A stretch of DNA of 64,000 nucleotides, from contig VXBP01004389.1 in the NCBI GenBank assembly GCA_013400115.1, positions 186,001 through 250,000 on the forward strand, written 5' to 3'. Below are positions 36,401-48,400 of this stretch, one piece after another. How positions within the stretch are numbered: position 1 is the first letter of the stretch; the number at the start of each line of letters is the position of its first letter. The notes below the pieces were generated by a model, which did no database searches, was not told where the DNA came from, and was given only the letters and a program-made list of their open reading frames with translations. The stretch is from Rhinopomastus cyanomelas (lineage: Eukaryota > Chordata > Aves > Bucerotiformes > Rhinopomastidae). The position numbers and the translations under genes were made by a program.

Positions 36401-39400
36401 GCCTGTTTCAGCTTCAAGATGAACAACTGTGGGACATTGTGGGGTTCCAGTCTTCACCTAATGCACATATGTTACGAAGTGGTGGTAACTCTTTTGGTAA
36501 AGAAAAAAAAAAATCCCCAACTTCTGTAGTTTTTAAAAGAAAACACTTCCTGCTTTCACTGCAGGTGCCTTGGAGACTGCCCCAGGGGCAGGCGTTCCTT
36601 GATTCACTGGGGTTTGGAAGTATCACTTCAGGAGATGCATTTCAGTTGTTGTTGTTTTGGCAGTAGTTAATAAACACCTCCATTGTAAACTGTGGGTGCA
36701 GTTCACTGGAGAACCTCTTCACTGCACAGATTTATTGCATTTTCTTTTTTTTCTTAATATTTGAATACATTCTAGCTCCCTTTGAGGATAACGATGTGGA
36801 GGACGAGCTGGGCACAGAGCCTGCAGACACAGAAGGGCAGGCAGGTGAAGAGGGAGACACGGGTGCCGAACTGGATGATGGTAGAGTACCACTGGAGAGC
36901 ACAATTTAAACCTTGCAACTTGAACAGAATTGTATTGGCAGAAAATACTTGGTCTGAGGGTGCTTAAACCTGATCTTGCTGTTAGCCATGTAGGAGTATG
37001 TTTCAAATAGTCAAGAGCAAAGGACAGAAAGGAGACTGAAGAGCCACAGTGCCACTGTTGTAGAATAGATCTTGCATGTGTCTTCACTGTCTAACTAGAT
37101 GCTTTGGTCTTGTGTCTATATTCAGTACTTCTGGTGAGTAACAGAAATAGAAGTAAATTTGTGAGAAGTACACAATATTATGTCAAAAGTTTTCCCTTGC
37201 TAGTGTAAAATGAGTTACAGGTGTCAGAAACCACTGACAAGTTTCCAGAAAGCTGGTAAAGTATGACTTCAGTTACTGAAGTTAGTGACTTGTACCAGGA
37301 CTCCATCGTTCACTCCTGAGATTACTCCGATGAGCACACACGAAAATAAAGGAGTGAGGCATCTCGGTGTTCAAGTTATGAAAGTGATTAGCACCCTGTG
37401 AATAGAAAGGAGGGACTGTGCAAGGTTTTTAAATAATAAAGAGATGCCTTGATGGACTTGTGTCTAAGATCTCTTGCTTCTTCCCCTTGTCTCATCCATG
37501 ATCAGATGACATCCCGTCTGATGCAGAAGCGGAGTTTCGCTTACATCAGGGTGGCGTAGAGGAGCCAGAACTGAAACTCTCTGAAGATGAAGATGATGAA
37601 AGAGCAAAACGTGCTTCTTGCGCTGTGGCAGAAGGTAACAGCTTTCTGTCTGTGTTTGAATGATCATAGCTGCATTTGAGACAGCCTGTCCTTACTAGAA
37701 GGAAGGCATAGAATCTGATTTGAACCATCTCTCTGCTCTCAGTGGCAGCGTGTGTGCTTGCATGAACATTTGGAGCAGAGCGTTCTGAGTCCACTAGTGA
37801 CAGCTTCCTAAAGCGTGAGAATCCATCTAACTGCTTTTTCCTCATCGTTTTTATGTTAAATGCTTGTAGCACTTTGGACATTAAAGGGTTTTTTTGTGGA
37901 TGTTCCAGCTGTCCGATCTAGAATTTGTAAAAAGCTGAGTGTAACACAAATAGAATGTTTGTTATAGATGTAATATTTTATGTTAATTTTGTTATATAAA
38001 TACAAACAGGATATTAACAGTCAGTCTCGTGTTTTTGGAAACATTTTTGCTTCTCCTAGATCCATGCAAGCCAGCCATCCCGACCCAGTCATCTAATGGC
38101 AGTGCCCTTCCTCTGTCTCCAGCTTACAGTCCCAAAGCAAAGCAAACAGAGGTAAGAAAGGGATTCTTTGAAGTTTTCTACTTAGCATCTGCAAACTGTA
38201 GTTGAACCGACAGTTTTGTTGAGGAGTCTAATGAGAACTAACAGCAGTGGGCTTTCTTCCTTTCCAGTCTCTATCATGTTGCTCTTGAAACTGGCTTCAT
38301 TTAGACTTAAAAATAATGAGCTGTCTTTCTTTGCTCTCTTCAAAGTGTAGTGGCTCTGTCACAGTCATAGAATCATCCCCAAAAAGAGTTACGCAGGAAG
38401 TGTTCGATGGGATGTACGATATGTGTAACGCGTAGGGAGAGCCAGAATCTTCCTGTTTGTCCTGCTTTGTCTCTCTTTTCTCTTTTTTTTTTCCTTTCTT
38501 TTTCTACCAGAACTCAGTAGGTACTGCCAAGGTGTTAAATTGTGAAACAGTGGCCTGTACTGCTCAGTAACATGGCAGAATGGTAGAAAATGAAAACCAA
38601 GGCTTCTCAGCCTCTGAAGGGTCAAGGGACTTGCAGCCTCATGTAGTCTGTAAACAGAGAAGCACTTGTTGCTTTAAGAAAGCATTGCTGCAGATGCCAG
38701 CCAGCAAAAAGTACTACACTGATGAGAGCTGGAGAGACTTGCGTCAAGGCTGCTAGAAGGAAGGGATGATCACAGTGCACAGAGTTGAGAATTTGAAGGG
38801 AAAACAGGAAAAGGTAGAACTGAACCTCTGGAGTTCAATCTAATTTAGCAGGTTTTTCCCCTAAAATTACATTTGCCTTCTTGTCATCTGCAAAGGACCA
38901 TTGACACAATGGGGTAGAAAAATGAACCATCCCTGATAAGAAGTCCATGTTCCAGGCCTGCAAACAGGGTGCCCTGTGGGGATTCTTTCTTATTTGGGAT
39001 GTTTCCCTCATCGCTAACTTTGCTAAAAGAATAAAACTCCTAACAAAGAAACCCCAGTATCCTGGTGCAACCCGTAACTGTTGCTGTTTCCCTTTTTCGT
39101 TTGTGTAGGATGTCAGAGATCCCCTAGCTGAAGTTTGCCGCGCAATAAAATCTCCAGAGGGACGCTTCTTTCCTGAGCCTTTCATTCCCGAGGGACCAAA
39201 GGATGACATTCCCAAAGACAGGAAAGCCAAGAGCCCTTTGGTGCCACCATCTCCGGTGTTATCCCAGCCGGTTCCGTCGCCAGAAGCCATTGCACCCACA
39301 TCACTGGCGGAGTCTCAGACGGTAGCACCAGCACTGGCTTCATCCCCAGCATCTGCTCAAATGCCCATCTGTTCCCAGCCTTTACCTTCTGCTGAAACAT

Positions 39401-42400
39401 CCATTCCATCCCCAGTGGAGCCTCCAGTGTGTTTCCAGCCTGTCCCAGCCTTAACATCTACTCCTTTAGCCAAACTTGTCCTTAGGGGCCAGGACAGTGA
39501 GGTCGAAAAACTTGGGAGCCCGACTACCGCAGAAGAAGCCCTGAAGCGGAGCAACCTTGTAGAGGAGTTCTGGATGAAGAGCGCAGAAATCCGGAGGAGC
39601 TTGGGGCTTACCCCAGTGGACAGAAACAGGCGCTCGGAGACGAACTTCACCGTGTCTGCCCTTGAGACAACTCCTCTGAAGACGCTTCACAGCGAGACTA
39701 TTTCAGGGGATGATAGGATCCGTCTTGTGAAACCCCAGCCTGCCCCAAGAAGACAGGGGCTGTCCAAGGTAGAAAATGAGCAAATTTCTCTGCTCACCCC
39801 AAAATCTCCATCGGAGAAAGAGCTAAAGAGTTCCAATGGAGAAAGGAAAGATGTGTCCAGCAGTTCTGGACTTGGCCTGCAGGAGAGCTCATCTAACATG
39901 AGAACTATGGGTAGCCAGAGCTTCAACACTTCTGACTCCACCATGCTTACTCCTCCATCAAGTCCACCACCACCACCTCCTCAGGGTGAAGAACCAGCCA
40001 CTTTACGCAGAAAGAGGTTTCAAGCAGTCTGGCAGAACGAGGTTGAAGCCAGGTCTCCTCCTACACCAGCATCGACACCTCCTGTTCCCCCACGCCACGA
40101 GCCATCCCCAGCTGCCAAAGAGTCAACCCAGGCCAAAAGGGATGATGTGCGGAAGTCCTTTGCAGAGAGCGTGGACGAGATTCCATTTGCTGATGATGTG
40201 GAAGACACGTATGATGACAGGACAGAGGACTCAAGCCTTCATGAGAAGTTCTTTACGCCTCCTACCAGTAGGCCAAGGCCAGAGAAACCGCTTCAGTTGC
40301 CCTTGGCCAAAGAAAATGGTGGCCCACCCTCAATGGAAGGAGGAGTTAACCAAAAGAAGAGAGCATTGCCTGAAATTTCTGTGGAAGCCAAGGAGCTGGC
40401 TGAAGAAAGAATGAGAGCCAGAGAGAAGTCTGTCAGGAGCCAAGCACTGCGTGACGCCATGGCTAAACAGCTGAGTAAGATGAAAGCCATGGAAATGGCT
40501 GCAGCTACTGCTGAGGCCACAAGGGCACGAAAAGCATCTTCTATGCCCTTGAAGACCAAAGAGTTGTTTTATGACTCTCCAAAGCATCTGGCCTTGAAAA
40601 TAGCAGAGGGATCCACAAGAAAGCATGATATAGTTAGCGAGAAGTTCTCCACTCCTGCTGCTGATGTGGCTGGACCTGAAGGGTCTGTCACCTCTTCAGA
40701 AGGCTCCAGTGGAAAGAGCAAGAAGAGAAGTTCTCTTTTCTCCCCTCGTAAGAACAAAAAGGATAAGAAATCCAAAAATGACAGCAGGCTTTCAGACAAA
40801 TCTAGTGGCGGGGCAGACGAAGCAACAAAACCAAAGTCATTATGGAAGTCTGTTTTCTCTGGGTATAAGAAAGATAAAAAGAAGAAGACTGATGAGAAAT
40901 CTTGCCCAAGCACTCCCTCAAGTAGTGTCACAGTGGATTCTGGCAAGCACAAAGCTTCTCCACTGATTACAGCTGCAGGTATAGTGTCTGTCTGGGCACT
41001 GCTGTGCTTTTTCTACAGCTAGGTGTTCTTGAAATGAGTTTGGCTTGCTTCTCATTCAGCTCCTGTGCTCAGTGGCACTGCTCCCCTCTTCAGGGGAGCA
41101 GGTCAGGATCAGTGGTGGCACAGAATTAGTTGATACACGATTGGGAAGAAAGCCTCCTTAAATGAAAGCTTCTCTTTTGACGTGTACAAGGCCTTAGAGT
41201 GATCTGAGAAATAAGCACCACTTGTCTGTGACATTTCACCTCTGTCTGAAGTCAGATCATCCTTTCCTTATTTGGGGAGTTCGTTCATACAACCTGGTTC
41301 CACAGATGCTGAAGGCTGTAGAGATGCATTTAGTCCTGTGTTCTCAGTGAGCTGGCAACTGTCTGCTTATCTGGGAGGCAGAGGTTCTGCAGTCTCCTGT
41401 AAATCTCTCACATGGCATCAGGTGCAGCTAGAGGTATTTAAGGGCAAGTTGAGATGCTGTAAATGTGATCAGAATTTCTCTGTCCTTGTACAAATGGCCA
41501 CAGTGGTGCCAGCTGCTGTCATCCCAGTGCTGTATTGGCTTTAAGAGCATTGATACAGTACAAAGGGAGAATCACGACCATTATTTTTAACAGCATTTAG
41601 AGAAAATTATACTCTCTTAGAATGAAGCTTCTGATGCTGATCATCCAGTCCCTAATGGTTCTGTGATGCTGCAGAGCCAGACTTCTCTAATCATGCATCC
41701 CCGCTGAAACAACCCGGATTGGCTTGAAGGGACTAAGTGTTTTTTAAGCTCATTCAAGCAATTTACAGTTGAGTTCTGGCATGTTTACACAAAAAAATAG
41801 TTACCCCTTCTCTACTTTCCCATTTTTATTCCTGGCTTCACAGATTTGCAGCTCCGTCAACACCTGAGCTTTTCAGAGGACTCCGACCTCTCCAGTGATG
41901 ATATTTTGGAACGCTCTTCTCAGAAATCCAAGCAGGTAGGCAGATGGGAAGCACGTTTTAGCTGGATCTAGCATCATGTAGATCATAGAGAACCGTTTCA
42001 GAAACCTGGGTAATTTTGTTGTTCTTACTGTTTCTTCCATGGGACAGGCTTTCGTAAGTGGCCCAACTGTTCTGCTGTGTTGGTTTCACAATTGCAAGCT
42101 GCTGCCTCCTGTTACAGGCAGGATCTGTTTTCTGACTGTAACACTACCTTACAACAAATGCTACAGTCAGTGAATTTTGTCCCCGTAATCCTGCCCAGAT
42201 CTAAAGAGAACAGACTTTTAATGTCAGAAGAGTACATTTCACTGACTTTAATGCTATTACAATAAGATAACAATGAGATAATTCTTAGTTTTTCTAAGGG
42301 TCTGTGGGTTTCCAAGATTGTTTTACCAGCCTGTTGATAGAGCAAAGTGTTAGAATTCCAAGCAAACTACAGACAGGAGTGCATCTTGAGTTGATTCTGG

Positions 42401-45400
42401 CCATCAACTCAGAGGTAAGCTACAGGCAGCAGTTCTGACATTCATGTGCATCTGCTGATTTCCCTTGGGGGAATATAAGGTGTGCAGTCTGAGTTGGTAC
42501 CTTTGCCTCTTGGCAAAAAGATGAGCCATCACCTGCTTGTTCCATTTGACATTGGTTTCTTTGAGGACTCAGAATCATTTAGGTTATAAAAGAGATGGAG
42601 TCTGTTGCTGAGCATTTCCATGTGTCTGTGTGTGTAGGTGAAGCACACAGCAGTGAGCCCCTGTCAAGTGCCAGTGTACAGGGGATGATTTTTTCCTGCT
42701 ATCCCTGTTCTGTTGTGGTTTGGTATGAGCTCTGCTTCTTCTGAGACAGCTGCTTCTTGTCCAGGACCAACCTTCCCTAGTTAGCACTAGCACATCATGT
42801 TTTAAGACACCTAATGGCTTTCCAGCCAAAATAGTTTCACCTGAAATGGTGCTTTAAGGTAGTTACTGAGGAGCAAAAAGATGACAGCAGTGTGTCTGCA
42901 TAAAAGCCTAGAGAGAAAGAGACATTTAGCTCATTTTTCCTGTATTTACATGTGGAAAACATAGGGTGATAACCAGGTGCCCAGTTAGTTGCTTTTAAAC
43001 TGTTTCAATTTCTGGAAGTCACTTTTAATGTAAGTGATCAGTCATGGGAAGAAGGGAAGAACCCATCTTCCATTCCTCAGAGTTTCCAAGCTCTGCTGGA
43101 AAGTTTTGGAGGAACAAGTAGAGATCCCAAAGAACCCCAAGGCCCTTCTGCTATTGGAAAATGAAAGTGTATTCTCCCCTGTTACTTCCTGGTGAAGAGA
43201 GCATCTGAGAGGATGGTGTCACAGAGGTCTGTGCCTCCTGTCTCCGTCCCGTCATCCAGTGTGCACAAACCAGTGCACAAATGGCAGGATGATTTGCTCA
43301 GATGGCAAAGGTGGGAGAACTGCAAATTGAAGTGTCACAGGAAATGCTTTCTGTACCTGTGTGATGGGATGAATTAGAATAGCTGACGAATTTAAGGCTG
43401 AGGGAAGGAGCTGATTGATTCAGAATTTTCTGTATGTACTTACCTCTCTCTTAATCTCTTTCCCTAGTTGATCTAGATCTCTTCCAAGAGGAAGATTGTT
43501 TTCTTTTTGTTTTGATTCCCTTTCTTTCTCTCCCCATTCATTCCTCCTTGCATGCCTTCAAGGCGTTTCATGAGAAATTCTGCATTTTGCAAGAGATGCA
43601 GAAGAATGAGGTACCCGTGGCTAGCAGGGGGCAGATACTACAACACAGGGGGTTCAGATAAGAGTTATAGAGTTACTGCTCTGCCTTGTAACATCCTTCA
43701 GGAGAAAGCAGGGCTTCAGTAACCTCCATATTTGTTTTCAGACTTTGGTATGCCTTGATGGTCACTTCTTTGTCTGTGCTGAGCCACTTTGATTTTAAAT
43801 TACTTCGGGAGAAAACAAACAAATCTCATCACTAAATGTTGGAGGCAGTAGGTGACAGATGCCTGGAATCCTCTTGCTGAAAACACCTCTCCAGCTCTGC
43901 CACGGTCATGACAGTAGTATCTCATTTTGAACCATTTGCTGTTGCTAAAAATCTAGAGGCAGCAAATATGAGAACTCCACTTCCCTACTCCCACTGCATC
44001 CTGCCCGAGGATGTAGAGCGTACACGCGAGCAGCCTTGCTGTCAAAAGCAAGGCAACTGGGCTTTGAGACTGACAAAACAGGATCTGTGCACATTTGGGG
44101 GGTGGTTGTATTTTTTCTAAGTTCCAAACTGCCTGCTACATATAATAGGTGAGAGCTGACTTCCTGTGTGCCACATAACTTTTATGTGAACCCCTTCTCT
44201 GAACTGAATTTTTCCTTGTGCTGCTTTTTGTTGTCAAGTTGCTTCCCAGCCAGCTGGCTCTGTGTAGCCCGTCCTTCGTGACCAGCTGAATTTGTTTTGC
44301 CTAGTGTAGCATCTCTTAGGAGAAGCGTGGTGTAAGGAATTCCTCATGTGAAATCCCCTGTGGGTCTTGTGTTTATAGGTGTGTGCCACTGTGTGTGTCT
44401 TCTTCCTGTACAGTAGTGCTATTGTGATCAGATGTGTGTTTTACTACCAGGTAGCTTGCTTGCTTTTTACTGAAGTTTGCCCATGTGCTGAAGTTGTCCT
44501 GTGGCTTTTCATTTGTTGTTACTGTTTTTAGTGAATGGAACGTGGAAATGCAAAATGCTGGCTGTTCACCCAGAATGGCACGGTGCCCGCTGTAGTTCAT
44601 GGTGCGAAGGAAGGGCTTCCAAGAAACCCCAAGCCTTCTTTCCAGGTGCACAGGATACCTTTGGATAGACAAGATAGTGAATGTATTTGTTTTTTCCTTC
44701 CTTTCCTCCTCCTCATTTTAGCTCCTCAGGCTCTCTGGAGGTTGTTTTTAGGCAGGGAGGTTCCATTAGAGTAGGACACTCGGAGCCCATCTGGACTTCC
44801 TCCTGTGATGAAATGATGTTAGTTAAATGCAAATGATCACCTCTAGGAAGTGGAGATAATTCAAAACCATGAACAAAGCACAACTCCTATGACAGACTGC
44901 AAATCAACTTGTTAATGGAGAGTTGTGTGACAGAGTGGTACGCGATTGGCTGAGCCAGTTCAGACCAGACGTGCCCCAGCTTGAGCCACTATTCAAAGCT
45001 GAAGCCAAAATTCCATATGTGCCTATATGTGTGCCTGCTCAGTGAGCATTAAAACCGTGCACCGATGGCCAAGACCAAATAATTCTCCAGAAGAGACATT
45101 TCCAAACTGACTGCATCCTCAAAGAGGCTACCGAAGCTAATTGCCTTCGGCAGAGTGCTGGAAACTTGGTTTGGAGGACAGAAGTTCCAATTGAGCTTCA
45201 TCAGTCTGGGTTACATTCAGCATTTGCACAGTTTTGTTTCCTTTCCAAACAGCTTTGTTTTATTACTGTGCCTCTGTTTTCAATGTTGAACTGATTTTGC
45301 TTCATTTTGTACGTTGTTTTTTTTCCCTTTGCCACTCCCCCTTTAAAGTCGATTTATGTACCACACGCCTTGGCATTCAAGAGATCATACTCGTCAAAGG

Positions 45401-48400
45401 TAGTGTCTCCATTCCCACTAGCCGGCCATCGTTGCGTTGCATGTCCCTGTATTAACCCATTGGATCCGGAGCTGCCCATCGCACGCGCACTAACATCACA
45501 GGCGTTGACCGTGCATGCGTGAGATGCTCGCGAACGTGGGCGGCCAATTCTTCCCGGAGGTCGTCTACCAAAATGCATCAAACTCTGAATTGCCCATCTG
45601 GTTGGAATGCATGTAACTGTCAGTGCCCAGCAATGCACCACTGTATGGGGTGACGTGGGTGACCTTTGAGCTTAAGAACAACTTGGCTTTTGAGGCAATT
45701 AAATACGAATGTAGGATGGTGGGGTTTTTAAAAAAGACTTCGTGCCAGTGACGCTTCGCACTTCAGTTGGTGTCCTTCAGAATTACTGAGTCGATTGAAA
45801 TCCTAATGAAACTCAACTGAAATCTGGATCAAACTAAGATCAAGACAGAAGCTGCATTTCTATTTCAGGAGTGTCCCTGTTCTCTGCAGTTATCATCCTG
45901 TCTTCACAGTCCCAACAGCGTTCCATGGGATAGAAAAGTCACACCCTCTGTCACTTTACCCTCCCATTTGGGTATCATCGTGGATTTTGTGGTTTTAAAA
46001 AAAGAAAGTGTTAACTCCTTTCAGATGGCTTCTGGTGTTTGAATCATAGTCTCAGTTTAGTTTAGGGATCGTTTTCTTTGTTTTACACCAACCACTTTTC
46101 TGGGGTTGCTCTTTTGATCAGGTTTCTCTTCTTACATCAATCTACTTTCGAATCTTTTTGTCTTCTTGATGCATGGAAAAGTTGCACAAATGGTAGTCGT
46201 TACCAGTTATACCAGTATCACACCCAATTATGGAGATGTTCTTGCTCCAGAATAGAAAAGGGAGGTGGGAACACCAACAGAGCTACACTGATCTACAATA
46301 ATTTCCTGTCTTACCCTGCTGTAACTGTTCATGTGGACGTGCTTTCACCATATGTCAAAATTAAATCAAGGTGTCCCATCTATATGGTGCTGATTGATTT
46401 AATATAGTCAATTCAGTTATATTTATTGAGAAATAGATTAGAAGTTGGTTTGATCTTGAGAGAGAGGAAGACAGAGGTGGGACATGATATAAAATCACAG
46501 CTTTGCAGTGGGGCTACATGCTTCTTCACTCCTGATTTGACCCTGAAATTGTTGCTCACTGCCCTGTGAACACCACTGCCTATAGAAGCTTGAAATTTGA
46601 CACAGCCGTGGCAAAGACAGAACACTCCCTTCTGAGATTTTGGAAGAGAAGATGGTCGTCCCTCCCCACGTACATCTGAGCATGCAAATACAATCTTATC
46701 TTGGTTTTCCTTCCTTCAGAGAGCCTACACAGAAGAAGAACTGAATGCCAAGTTGACGCGGAGAGTGCAGAAAGCTGCTCGCAGACAGGCTAAGCAAGAG
46801 GAGCTGAAGAGATTGCACAGAGCTCAGGTAGTTTGTGTGAAAGCACTGTGTTCCTGACGTTCCTCTGTGTGTGTGTGTGTGTGTGAGAAGAGGATTCCAT
46901 GCTTTGTCTACTTCTGCATGATGGTTCCTGCGTCTGCTCCTTCTTTCAAATTTGATGTCGTGATACAGACGTGAGAAGATAAGCTAGAACACATGACGAT
47001 AGCTTTACGGTGAGAGGGACACCTTGGAGAAGCAGAGACTGAGGGGTGACCTCATGAATGCTTATAACAATGTGAAGGGTGGGTGTCAGGAGGATGGAGC
47101 CGGGCTCTGCTCAGTGTCATCTAATGATAGGACGAGGGGCAGTGGGTGTGAGCTGGAACACAGGAGGTTCCACACAAATATCAAAAGGAACTTCTTCATG
47201 GCGAGGGTGACAGAGCACTGGAACGGGCTGCCCAGGGGGGTTGTGGAGTCTCCTTCTCTGGAGATGTTCAAGACCCGACTGGATGTGTTCCTGTGTGACT
47301 TGGTCTGGGTGATCCTGCTGTTGCAGGGGGATTGGACTGGATGGTCTTTCAAGGTCTCTTCCAATCCCTAATGTTCTGTGATAATGACCATAAGACCTTT
47401 CTAGCAGGAGATGAGTGGCTCATAATGCACTGAATGGAACAGTGACAGTTGGATAACACCCAATGAAGCAGCACCTGTCACTGCTTTGGTAGTGATACTG
47501 CTGGCCAAAGTGTTACCAAATGAACCTTTAATTATCAGAGAATCTGTTGGAAAACTGCTGGCATCATCTATGGGTGATGTGATTTGTTTAAAACTTGAGG
47601 TAGGGCTCAGGTGACTGAATCACATCAGCTTCCTGTGATTCACTTCAGCATTTGAGGGAAGAAGAGATTGCAGTTACAGCAAATCAGTGAGTATCAAGTG
47701 TCTGCAGAATTTAAGGATGGTGTAAGGAGGTGGGGAAGGTCATGCTGCTGGAAGGACAAGGCTGTGGTGATAGCTTTTGAAACTGCATGTTGAAGACGAG
47801 CACTTGCTGTTGAAAAGGCTGCTTTGTCTGAAGTCACTTAGTGCTGGCTGAGTGCTGCAGGTTGGAAGATTGCTGCTGCTGAGATTCTCTCCCATTTTCC
47901 TCTGAACAGATCATCCAGCGGCAACTTGAACAAGTGGAAGAGAAGCAGAGGCAACTGGAGGAGAGAGGGGTTGCTGTTGAGAAGGCTCTTCGGGGAGAAG
48001 CAGGTATCCATCACAACTTGGTTTGGTATTTAAAGGGGTTTTATCACATGCTTGTGCAGTACGTAGTCCATAGCTTCTTGGAGTTCAGAGGCATTTGGGC
48101 TTTCATAGCCTAGAGATAGAGCCCAGTGTGAATCCATTCTCCCTTTTCCTCTCTTTTTGAGGCCTTGTTTTTTCTAATCCTGGGACTTCCCTGTTGGCAA
48201 GGACTGAGTTCATTTGTCTTTTGCCTGAGGCTTAGGAGGTGATTCTCCACCTATTAATAACGGCTGTCTGACTGTTCCTGCATGTCCCTGGCTATTACAG
48301 CTAGAAAACTGCAGGACTTTCCTAGCTGCATTCACATAAAGCAGTTAGAGAACCCTGTTTGTATGTTACTGGAGTCACTTGGAAATTGTGTGTCTTTGCT

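Larger units (their letters stand above)
36881..39108 (+). other. Three short MICAL3 introns
   Basis: The introns are 36881-37505 (625 nt), 37635-38059 (425 nt) and 38152-39108 (957 nt), separated by the exons at 37506 and 38060. No repeats or extra exons were recognised in them. Confidence 0.85.
41936..46719 (+). other. MICAL3 intron hosting two microexon candidates
   Basis: A 4.8-kb phase-0 interval. It contains the candidates at 43563 and 45349, a CpG-rich stretch at about 45340-45660 and a perfect octamer ATGCAAAT at 44827-44834. The rest is not recognised. Confidence 0.8.
46828..47909 (+). other. MICAL3 intron, one third CR1
   Basis: A 1.1-kb phase-0 intron with a GT repeat and the largest CR1 fragment. 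The remaining 500 nt show nothing. Confidence 0.85.

Noticed and set aside
39357..40952. Several antisense and +1 frame ORFs of 62-142 codons opposite the giant exon
   Set aside because: Shadows of a 1.87-kb GC-moderate coding exon; their peptides are low-complexity and follow the sense codons.
44532..44645. 114-nt segment with strong acceptor (ctgtttttag) and donor (tttccag/gtgcac)
   Set aside because: The first codon in the required phase is TGA. It could only be a poison exon, and nothing else supports that.
47024..47371. 115-codon ORF
   Set aside because: It is the C-terminal remnant of CR1 ORF2, so it is annotated as a mobile element and not as a gene.
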